Both the position numbers and the translations under genes were made by a program. A stretch of 64,000 bases of DNA from Mucilaginibacter sp. cycad4 (GTDB taxonomy: Bacteria; Bacteroidota; Bacteroidia; Sphingobacteriales; Sphingobacteriaceae), in the NCBI RefSeq assembly GCF_034263275.1, contig NZ_CP139559.1, positions 2,604,001-2,668,000 of the forward strand, given 5' to 3'. Position 1 is the stretch's first letter, and every line of letters starts with the position of its first letter. Shown here piece after piece: positions 36,210 through 42,905 of the stretch. Under the pieces are notes generated by a model. That model was not told the origin of the DNA. It searched no databases and was given only the letters and a program-made list of their open reading frames with translations.

Positions 36210-37919
36210 TTATAAATTTCCCTTCTTCAATTCATCTACAGCAAAATGAGCGGCGCGGGCCGTCATGGCCATATATGTTAATGATGGATTTTGACATGCT
36301 GATGAGGTCATAGCGGCACCGTCGGTAACAAAAACGTTTTTGGCATCCCATACCTGGTTGTTGCCATTCAATACCGAAGTTTTAGGATCACGTCCCATTC
36401 GTGCGGTCCCCATTTCATGAATACCATCGCCAACATTGTGGCCACGGTCATGGGTCTCAATATTTTTAACTCCGGCACTTTCAAGCATGGCTTTAGCTTC
36501 CCTCACAATATCGAAACGCATTTTCTTTTCGTTCTCCTTGATCTCGGCATCCATCGCTAAAATAGGCAACCCCCATTTGTCCTTGCGGGTTTTATCAAGG
36601 GTGATTTTATTTTCGTGATAAGGCAGCAGTTCGCCGAACCCGCCTATACCAATTGTCCATGGGCCAGGTTCAGTAAGCGCATCTTTATATTGAGCTCCGA
36701 TATTGTATTCGGCAATTTCACGGCTCCATCCCATACGGCTTGCCGCTCCCTGGTAGCCAAAACCACGCAGATAATCGCGTTTATCATCAAACAGGTTGGC
36801 AAAGCGTACAATATAAATACCGTTAGCCCGACGGCCGTAATAGTATTTATCTTCAAAACCTTCAACCAATCCGCTTGCACCCAGATTATAATGATGATCC
36901 ATAATATTATGACCAAGCTCACCACTGCTGCTGCCCAGTCCATCAGGCCAAATTTCGGTAGCCGAATTCATCAACACCCAGGCACTGTTCAGTGCCGAAG
37001 CATTCACGAAAACTATCTTTGAATAATACTCATAAGTTTGGTTAGTTTCGGCATCAAGAACCTCTACCCCTTTGGCTTTTTTAGTATCCTTATCATACAA
37101 TATTTTAGTAACGATAGAATACGGCCTCACCGTTAAATTACCAGTTGCCAAAGCAGCAGGCAAAGTAGAAGACTGCGTGCTAAAGTATCCGCCAAAAGGA
37201 CATCCTTCCCAGCACCTGTTCCTGAACTGGCATTGAGTACGCCCCGGAACAGGCGCAGTTAAATTAGCTGTGCGGCCAATGATCATGTGCCTTGTACCAT
37301 TGTAGTTCTTTTTGATCCGGGCAGCCACATCTTTCTCCACCCAGTTCATATCCATTGGCGGTAAATAATGTCCATCGGGCAATTGCGGCAAACCTTCAAG
37401 CGAACCACTGATACCAGCAAATTTCTCCACATGATCATACCAGGGTGCAAGGTCTTTATATCGGATAGGCCAGTCAATAGCCCAGCCGTCCTCAGCATTT
37501 GCTTCAAAATCAAAATCGCTCCAGCGATAGCTTTGCCTTCCCCATAAAATGGAGCGGCCGCCAAGCTGGTATGAGCGCCACCAGTTAAACGGTTTAATCT
37601 CGGTGTAAGGTGCGGCCTGTTCATCAGTCCAGTAATCCATAATAGGTTCGGTAGCTCCCCAGTTACGTGAGATCACCGGGCGCTGCTTACGCTGGGCCTG
37701 GGTTGGCGAACCGGCATGATGGCGGTCCCATGGATCCTGATTGGCGGTTTTGTAATCTTTAATGTGTTCAAAATTTCGGCCCCGTTCAAGCATAATGGTT
37801 TTTAAGCCAAGTTCGGATAACTCTTTTGCCGCCCAGCCGCCGCTGATACCCGAGCCTATTACAATGGCATCATAGGTATTATTAGCCTTAGCCTTGCCGT
37901 TTACATTACTTAATGGCAT
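36210..37919 (-). CDS. GMC-family FAD oxidoreductase
   Basis: A 569-residue flavoprotein of the glucose-methanol-choline family. The ADP-binding start is YDAIVIGSGISGGWAAKELS, followed by LGGRSILWGRQSYRW, Cys-rich CQFRNRCWEGCPFGGYFS and the C-terminal HEMGTARMG plus VTDGAAMTSSACQNPSL. Bacteroidota enzymes of this type oxidise sugars, including 3-keto formation on glycosides, usually with a small subunit; none is adjacent here. The start at 37919 (MPLSNVNGKAK) is preferred over the longer frame from 37964. It precedes ThuA on the same strand, which supports a joint sugar-oxidation role. Confidence 0.87.
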   Translation of the reverse strand: MPLSNVNGKAKANNTYDAIVIGSGISGGWAAKELSELGLKTIMLERGRNFEHIKDYKTANQDPWDRHHAGSPTQAQRKQRPVISRNWGATEPIMDYWTDEQAAPYTEIKPFNWWRSYQLGGRSILWGRQSYRWSDFDFEANAEDGWAIDWPIRYKDLAPWYDHVEKFAGISGSLEGLPQLPDGHYLPPMDMNWVEKDVAARIKKNYNGTRHMIIGRTANLTAPVPGRTQCQFRNRCWEGCPFGGYFSTQSSTLPAALATGNLTVRPYSIVTKILYDKDTKKAKGVEVLDAETNQTYEYYSKIVFVNASALNSAWVLMNSATEIWPDGLGSSSGELGHNIMDHHYNLGASGLVEGFEDKYYYGRRANGIYIVRFANLFDDKRDYLRGFGYQGAASRMGWSREIAEYNIGAQYKDALTEPGPWTIGIGGFGELLPYHENKITLDKTRKDKWGLPILAMDAEIKENEKKMRFDIVREAKAMLESAGVKNIETHDRGHNVGDGIHEMGTARMGRDPKTSVLNGNNQVWDAKNVFVTDGAAMTSSACQNPSLTYMAMTARAAHFAVDELKKGNL

Positions 37920-38002
37920 AGTTTTATAAATTGGTTTTGAGATTGGATAAAACAAGTATATCAATTAAAAATTGATATAGCAATCGATTGTGAAGAAAAA
38001 AA

Positions 38003-38090
38003 AACCATGATTTTCGGGATTAATGGATTACCCCGATGATGTTTATTAGCCCAAACATCATGAAATCTTCTAATCCTGAAAATCATGGTT
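38003..38090. repeat. Nested hairpin in the divergent GMC-MOSC gap
   Basis: Outer arms 38003-38022 and 38071-38090 pair over 20 bases with one G-T pair. Inner arms ATGATGTTT (38036-38044) and AAACATCAT (38053-38061) pair perfectly. The outer arms resemble those at 35215-35342 (AAATCAYGGTTC, GGATTAC). It sits between divergent starts, where a terminator would be unexpected. Confidence 0.78.
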
Positions 38091-38110
38091 CTTTTATTTA
38101 TTTTTACAGC

Positions 38111-38956
38111 ATGCTCCAGGTAAGTGAACTATTTATCTATCCCATCAAATCCCTTGGTGGTATTTCTGTACAAAGCGCAGTAGTTACAACACGTGGTCTA
38201 CAATACGACAGGCGCTGGATGCTGGTTAACGAACATGGGCATTTTGTAACACAGCGCGAGTTTCCGCAGATGGCCTTATTAAAGGCAACAATAGAAACTG
38301 ATGGTATAGCTGTACATCATCATTCAACTGCATCATTATTAATTCCATTTAATGGTGAAAGAAAGCCCTTGCAACAGTTTGCCGTTTGGGACGACATCTG
38401 CTTTGGACAATATGTAAGCGAAGAGTTTGACCAATGGTTCAGCAAGGCGCTCCATATGAAATGCCGCCTTGTTTATATGCCGGATGACAGTGAACGAGAA
38501 GTTGATCAGCGTTATGCTAAACCCGGAATGATCACTTCATTTGCCGATGCCTATCCTTTTCTGCTTATTGGGCAGGCTTCGCTTGATGATCTTAACAAAC
38601 GAATGATATTGCCATTGCCAATGAACCGTTTTCGGCCAAACATCGTCTTCTCCGGTGGTGATGCTTACAGCGAAGACCTGATGGATGAGATTGATATAGC
38701 AGGCATTACCTTTTACGGCGCAAAACTTTGCGCACGTTGTGTGCTTACTACCATTGATCAGCAAACGGCTGTAAAAGCCAAGGATCCTCTAAAAACCCTT
38801 GCCTCCTACCGCATGAAAAATAACAAGATCATGTTTGGACAAAACCTGGTGCATGAAAATACAGGCATAATCTCGGCGGGTGACGAGCTTAAGATTTTAA
38901 GCACCCATACAGACGAAAGATTTATTGTAGCAAAGAAACCTATTACAACAACATGA
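38111..38956 (+). CDS. MOSC-domain protein
   Basis: A 281-residue protein with an N-terminal beta-barrel (LQVSELFIYPIKSLGGISVQ) and a C-terminal MOSC domain with the conserved CARCVLTTID motif and RFRPNIVF segment. MOSC domains bind the molybdenum cofactor and carry sulfur or oxygen chemistry; bacterial YcbX and YiiM reduce N-hydroxylated compounds. The ATG at 38111 is chosen because the earlier in-frame Met codons lie inside the upstream palindrome. It overlaps the SelW-like gene by four bases (ATGA). Its position beside the sulfur-assimilation operon is suggestive. Confidence 0.85.
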   Translation: MLQVSELFIYPIKSLGGISVQSAVVTTRGLQYDRRWMLVNEHGHFVTQREFPQMALLKATIETDGIAVHHHSTASLLIPFNGERKPLQQFAVWDDICFGQYVSEEFDQWFSKALHMKCRLVYMPDDSEREVDQRYAKPGMITSFADAYPFLLIGQASLDDLNKRMILPLPMNRFRPNIVFSGGDAYSEDLMDEIDIAGITFYGAKLCARCVLTTIDQQTAVKAKDPLKTLASYRMKNNKIMFGQNLVHENTGIISAGDELKILSTHTDERFIVAKKPITTT

Positions 38957-39237
38957 AACCGACTATAACTATAGAATATTGCCCTAAATGTAACTGGATG
39001 ATGCGTGCAGCTTATATGGCGCAGGAACTGCTTACTACTTTTACCGATGACGTAAATGGCGTTACCTTAAAACCAAGCGAAGTTAGTGGAAGGTATACTA
39101 TCAGTGTTGATGAAGAAACACTGTTTGACCGCAAACGCGATGGACATTTTCCTGAGATTAAAGAGTTAAAACAGGCCGTTCGTGATAAAGTTAACCCGGG
39201 TAAAAGCCTTGGCCATTCAGACAGGCATCAACTGTAA
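38953..39237 (+). CDS. SelT/SelW/SelH-family thioredoxin-like protein
   Basis: A 94-residue small redox protein of the Rdx family. It starts with IEYCPKCNWMMRAAYMAQEL, with Cys-x-x-Cys where vertebrate SelW has Cys-x-x-Sec, and ends with the typical FDRKRDGHFPEIKELKQAV. Such proteins are probable glutathione- or thiol-linked oxidoreductases. It is translationally coupled to the MOSC gene through an ATGA overlap. The Rrf2 regulator follows 117 bases later, so the pair may belong to the sulfur or redox regulon. Confidence 0.85.
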   Translation: MKPTITIEYCPKCNWMMRAAYMAQELLTTFTDDVNGVTLKPSEVSGRYTISVDEETLFDRKRDGHFPEIKELKQAVRDKVNPGKSLGHSDRHQL

Positions 39238-39277
39238 CTTTTATATAACAATGTCTGTATAAAATATCCTTTCTATA

Positions 39278-39300
39278 TAATCTATAATATTACTCGAAAA
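39278..39300. promoter_or_regulatory. Putative operator upstream of the Rrf2 gene
   Basis: TAATCTA and TCGAAAA half-sites separated by nine bases. The same layout, TTGTCTA-N9-TCGACAA, covers the predicted start site of the TonB receptor gene (48430-48452). Within the core, 14 of 18 bases are identical. It lies about 30 bases upstream of the Rrf2 -7 element. Confidence 0.35.
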
Positions 39301-39328
39301 AATAGTTAATTTAGAAAATATCTTTATT

Positions 39329-39336
39329 TACCTTTG
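39329..39336 (+). promoter_or_regulatory. -7 element of the Rrf2 gene
   Basis: TACCTTTG matches TAnnTTTG, 18 bases before the ATG at 39355. No clear TTG at -33, as might be expected of an activated or weak promoter. Confidence 0.5.
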
Positions 39337-39354
39337 TGAGTTTCATTTTAGAAA

Positions 39355-39789
39355 ATGCTTTCAAAAAAAACTAAGTACGCTATAAAGGCGCTTGTGGTTC
39401 TTGGCAAGAACATGGACCAGCCGCCTATGCAAATTTCGAAGATTGCCGAAATCGAACGAATCCCTAAAAAGTTTCTTGAGCAGATACTGCTTGATCTGCG
39501 CAATGCGGGGTTCCTTTACAGCAAAAAAGGAGCGGGCGGTGGCTACAGCCTTAACCGCGATCCCAAAGAAATATTCCTGGTGAGTATCATGCGCATAACC
39601 GATGGCCCTATTGCCATGGTGCCTTGTGCCAGCTTAAATTTTTATCACAAATGTGATGAGTGCCACCAGGAAAGCACTTGCGGCATAAGGGATGTATTTG
39701 TTGATGTAAGGGATGCCACACTTAAAATATTAAGCGAAACCAGTATCGCCGATATCATCAAACGCGAAACTACCCTCATCAGCGTTTAA
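39355..39789 (+). CDS. Rrf2-family transcriptional regulator
   Basis: A 144-residue winged-helix regulator. The DNA-binding part (KYAIKALVVLGKN, ISKIAEIERIPKKFLEQIL, KKGAGGGYSLNRDP) is typical Rrf2/IscR/CymR. It carries cysteines at 91, 100, 103 and 109, a cluster resembling the Fe-S site of IscR-type members. Its place, directly before the sulfite reductase/cysH operon, suggests a CymR-like role sensing cysteine or sulfide status, or Fe-S supply for the siroheme/4Fe-4S enzyme. A related dyad lies upstream of its own gene and at the TonB receptor promoter. The effector is not known. Confidence 0.88.
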   Translation: MLSKKTKYAIKALVVLGKNMDQPPMQISKIAEIERIPKKFLEQILLDLRNAGFLYSKKGAGGGYSLNRDPKEIFLVSIMRITDGPIAMVPCASLNFYHKCDECHQESTCGIRDVFVDVRDATLKILSETSIADIIKRETTLISV

Positions 39790-39861
39790 TTTTCAAACTT
39801 CATAAAACTGTCATAACGCAGTTTTTTTTAATTAAATGCTACTTTTTCCGTATACTATATA

Positions 39862-39869
39862 TATATTTG
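39862..39869 (+). promoter_or_regulatory. -7 element of the sulfur-assimilation operon
   Basis: TATATTTG matches TAnnTTTG. It lies 160 bases upstream of the sulfite reductase start but only four bases before the leader-peptide ATG, so the leader peptide should be the first thing transcribed. The -33 region lacks TTG. Confidence 0.55.
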
Positions 39870-39873
39870 GGAA

Positions 39874-39954
39874 ATGAATCGTGAGAGCATTAATATTACC
39901 TGTCTTAACCAACTGACCTATTGCTATATGCGCAATGGTAAAACGAGGCTATAA
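39874..39954 (+). CDS. Cysteine-containing leader peptide of the sulfur operon
   Basis: A 26-residue peptide (MNRESINITCLNQLTYCYMR, then NGKTRL) beginning at or next to the predicted transcription start. It contains two Cys codons, TGT at 39901 and TGC at 39922. Its stop codon (39952-39954) lies inside the 5' strand of an antiterminator hairpin, and the second Cys codon lies directly before a sequence that can pair with that same strand. This is the classical layout of an amino-acid attenuator, here for cysteine, placed before genes that make sulfide for cysteine synthesis. It is too short for ordinary gene calling. Expression is inferred. Confidence 0.7.
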   Translation: MNRESINITCLNQLTYCYMRNGKTRL

Positions 39955-40007
39955 ACGTAATATTTAACTATATATGCCTCTTTAGCCACAGCCAAAGGGG
40001 CTTTTTT
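39925..40007 (+). promoter_or_regulatory. Attenuator: competing antiterminator and terminator hairpins
   Basis: Four segments can pair in turn. Segment 1 (TATATGC, 39925-39931) can pair with segment 2 (GAGGCTATA, 39945-39953). Segment 2 pairs better with segment 3 (TATATGCCTC, 39971-39980; nine pairs, one bulged T). Segment 3 extended to GCCTCTTT (39976-39983) also pairs with segment 4 (AAAGGGGC, 39994-40001; eight pairs) to make a terminator with six T. A ribosome stalled at the Cys codon at 39922 hides segment 1 and favours 2-3, read-through. A ribosome reaching the stop codon hides segment 2 and favours 3-4, termination. Confidence 0.68.
39976..40007 (+). terminator. Attenuator terminator upstream of the sulfite reductase gene
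   Basis: Eight-bp stem GCCTCTTT / AAAGGGGC, ten-base loop, then TTTTTT. It ends 22 bases before the sulfite reductase start, so it can act only as a regulated, premature stop for this operon (or as the end of the Rrf2 transcript). Confidence 0.78.
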
Positions 40008-40029
40008 ATAAAAGATTAATACATAGAAT

Positions 40030-42120
40030 ATGCAGAGCTTCAGAACGGAACTGGAGAACCCTATTGTTGAGAAGGATATAATAGATCTTGAAAAAAAGAT
40101 CCATGCTTTTCGTGAAGGTAAAATTCATGATGAAAAATTCAGAAGCTTACGTTTGGCACGCGGTGTTTATGGCCAGCGTCAGCCAGGCGTGCAAATGGTA
40201 CGCATTAAACTACCTTTTGGTAAAGTTAGCTTTAAGCAACTATTGAAGATTGCCGAGATTTCTGACGAATTTGGCAGCAGTAACCTGCACCTTACTACCC
40301 GACAGGATATCCAGATCCACTACGTAAGCCTTGACCGTACACCCCAGCTTTGGGCCAAGCTTGCACAGGATGATATCACCCTGCGCGAAGCATGCGGTAA
40401 TACCGTACGTAATGTTACAGCTTCTCCCACTGCAGGCATCGACCCAAAAGAACCATTTGACGTTTCTCCTTACGCATATGCTACGTTTGATTATTTTCTG
40501 CGTAATCCAATATGCCAGGAAATGGGCCGCAAATTCAAAATCTCTTTCTCGTCAAGCGATGAGGACACGGCATTTTCATACATTCATGATATCGGTGCTA
40601 TCCCTAAAATAAATGCCAATGGCGAACGCGGGTTTAAGATCATGCTTGGTGGCGGTTTAGGTGCACAGCCAATTTTAGCCAGTATTGTTGAAGAGTTTTT
40701 ACCAGAAGATCAGCTGATCCCTTATATCGAATCAGTGATCCGTGTTTTTGACCGTTACGGCGAACGCAATAACCGCAACAAAGCCCGTATGAAATATCTT
40801 ATCCAAAAATTAGGTTTGGATGAAGTATTGCGTTTAACCAAAATCGAGCGTACTGCCAACAAAGTAAAATCATACCCTATCAACCGGGATGTTGTTGATG
40901 CCCCGGCTTTACCACCAACTGATAGCTATCCTGAAGTAACCATCAGCAATCCGCTGCGCTATGAGCAATGGCTGGCTACCAACGTTTTTGAGCAAAAGCA
41001 AAAAGGTTTTTATGGCGTGTATATTAAAGTGCCTGTAGGTGATATCTCATCTGATACAGCCCGTGCACTGGTTAAAACGCTGGAGCCATTGGTTGGTCAC
41101 GAGATCCGCATAACTCAAAACCAGGGCCTGCTTTTAAAATATGTTCAAAAAGAAGCGCTGCCCGCTTTATATGAAGGCCTGACTAAGCTTGAACTGGCAG
41201 CGCCGGGTTTTGATAGCATTGCCGATGTTACTACCTGCCCGGGTACAGACACCTGCAACCTTGGCATATCTAACAGTATGACCATGGCCCGCGTGCTGGA
41301 AGATCTGATCTATAATGAATACGAGGATTTTATTTATAATCGCGAAATCAAGATCAAAATAAGCGGTTGTATGAACTCTTGTGGTCAGCACGGCTTGGCC
41401 CACATTGGTTTCCATGGCAGTTCGCTTAAAGCGGGTGCTAAAGTATTACCATCTGTACAGGTGATGTTAGGTGGCGGTACCGTTGGAGACGGCGTTGGCC
41501 GCGCTGCCGAAAGGGTGATCAAAGTACCTACCAAACGCGCTACCGATGTGTTAAGGTGGTTATTGAACGACTATAAAGAGTTTTCGCCCGAGGGTGAAAC
41601 TTACCATGAATATTACGACAGGCAGGGTAAAGATTATTTTTACCGTTTGCTGAAACCACTTGCCGATTTAACTACTCTTACCGATGACGAATACATTGAC
41701 TGGGGCCACCAGGAAACATTTGTTACCGCTATTGGCGTAGGTGAATGTGCCGGTGTGATCATCGACCTGGTAGCTACCCTGCTATTTGAATCAGAAGAAA
41801 AATTGGGCTGGGCTAACGAAGCTTATGCTGATGGTCGCTGGGCTGATGCTATTTACCATGCTTACAATGTGTTTGTAAGCTCGGCAAAAGCGCTATTGCT
41901 TGACAAAGCTGTTAACAGCAGTACACAAATAGGCGTGATCCGCGAATTTGATGCACAATACGTTGAAAAAGGCGAATTCGAATTGAACGGAAGCTTTAAC
42001 GACCTGGTATTACAACTCAACCAAAATGAGCCGTCACAAGAATTTGCCACAGCATATTTAGCACAGGCTACAGAATTTTTAAGCAGAAGCAAGGATAAGA
42101 GAGAGGCGCTTGTACAATAA
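40030..42120 (+). CDS. Assimilatory sulfite/nitrite reductase (sirohaem, 4Fe-4S) with C-terminal helical extension
   Basis: A 696-residue sirohaem enzyme. Two ferredoxin-like/NIR_SIR halves are recognisable (SSNLHLTTRQDIQIHYV near 80, and a second copy ending ITQNQGLLLKY). The 4Fe-4S/sirohaem ligands are Cys in TCPGTDTCNLG (about 402-408) and GCMNSCGQHG (about 446-450). About 125 further residues at the C-terminus are helical, HEPN-like and not part of classical sulfite reductase. Company with cysH and sirohaem genes points to sulfite rather than nitrite as the substrate, reduced to sulfide by ferredoxin or a separate donor. The stop overlaps the next ATG by one base. Confidence 0.88.
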   Translation: MQSFRTELENPIVEKDIIDLEKKIHAFREGKIHDEKFRSLRLARGVYGQRQPGVQMVRIKLPFGKVSFKQLLKIAEISDEFGSSNLHLTTRQDIQIHYVSLDRTPQLWAKLAQDDITLREACGNTVRNVTASPTAGIDPKEPFDVSPYAYATFDYFLRNPICQEMGRKFKISFSSSDEDTAFSYIHDIGAIPKINANGERGFKIMLGGGLGAQPILASIVEEFLPEDQLIPYIESVIRVFDRYGERNNRNKARMKYLIQKLGLDEVLRLTKIERTANKVKSYPINRDVVDAPALPPTDSYPEVTISNPLRYEQWLATNVFEQKQKGFYGVYIKVPVGDISSDTARALVKTLEPLVGHEIRITQNQGLLLKYVQKEALPALYEGLTKLELAAPGFDSIADVTTCPGTDTCNLGISNSMTMARVLEDLIYNEYEDFIYNREIKIKISGCMNSCGQHGLAHIGFHGSSLKAGAKVLPSVQVMLGGGTVGDGVGRAAERVIKVPTKRATDVLRWLLNDYKEFSPEGETYHEYYDRQGKDYFYRLLKPLADLTTLTDDEYIDWGHQETFVTAIGVGECAGVIIDLVATLLFESEEKLGWANEAYADGRWADAIYHAYNVFVSSAKALLLDKAVNSSTQIGVIREFDAQYVEKGEFELNGSFNDLVLQLNQNEPSQEFATAYLAQATEFLSRSKDKREALVQ

Positions 42121-42905
42121 TGACTGATAGTAATAAAAATATAAAAGAACCGCGTATTACCTTAGTTGGCGCAGGCCCCGGCGATGCCGACCTAATAACA
42201 GTAAAAGCGATCAAAGCTTTGAAAACAGCCGATGTTGTTTTGTACGACGCTTTGGTTAATGAAGAACTGCTTGAATACGCCCCGCAAAACTCAACTAAAG
42301 TTTATGTAGGCAAACGTTCTGGCGACCATAGTTTTTCGCAGGAAGCAATTAACAACCTGATGGTTGATTATGCGCTGAACTACGGCCACGTAGTCAGGTT
42401 AAAAGGCGGGGATCCGTTTGTATTCGGTCGCGGATATGAGGAACTTATCATTGCGGCAGCGCATAACATACCAGCGTCCGTTATTCCGGGTATTTCCAGC
42501 TCGGTAGCGGTACCCGAATTGCAGCAGATCCCGGTTACTCACCGCGGTTTAAGCGAAAGTTTTTGGGTGGTTACCGGCACTACTGCAAATGGCAGGATCT
42601 CGAACGACCTTATTGACGCTTCACGATCAAATGCTACCGTAGTTGTATTGATGGGCGTTCATAAGCTGGCTGAAATTACTGAAATATTTAAGTTACAAGG
42701 TAAGAACAAACTGCCCGTAGCCGTTATCCAAAGCGGATCGACTGTAGATGAGAAGATCGCTGTTGCTACAGTTGATACTATTGTTACTGCTGTTGAAGAA
42801 AATAAGATCTCATCGCCAGCCATTATTGTTTTGGGCGAGGTAGTATCACTTCATCCAAAATTCCAACTGATAAAAGAAGTTTATGACGTTGTTGCCCGGG
42901 GATAA
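42120..42905 (+). CDS. cobA: Uroporphyrinogen-III C-methyltransferase
   Basis: A 261-residue SAM-dependent methyltransferase that turns uroporphyrinogen III into precorrin-2, the first step to sirohaem. Signatures are LVGAGPGDADLITVKAIKAL near the start, RLKGGDPFVFGRGYEE at about 95-110, and PVTHRGLSESFWVVTG. No fused uroporphyrinogen synthase or CysG domain is present. It starts within the TAA of the reductase gene (TAATG) and overlaps the next gene by 23 bases. In this operon it supplies cofactor for the sulfite reductase. Confidence 0.94.
   Translation: MTDSNKNIKEPRITLVGAGPGDADLITVKAIKALKTADVVLYDALVNEELLEYAPQNSTKVYVGKRSGDHSFSQEAINNLMVDYALNYGHVVRLKGGDPFVFGRGYEELIIAAAHNIPASVIPGISSSVAVPELQQIPVTHRGLSESFWVVTGTTANGRISNDLIDASRSNATVVVLMGVHKLAEITEIFKLQGKNKLPVAVIQSGSTVDEKIAVATVDTIVTAVEENKISSPAIIVLGEVVSLHPKFQLIKEVYDVVARG

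Noticed and set aside
36615..37022. 135-codon forward frame opposite the GMC oxidoreductase
   Set aside because: Antisense to conserved GMC sequence, no promoter, low-complexity translation.
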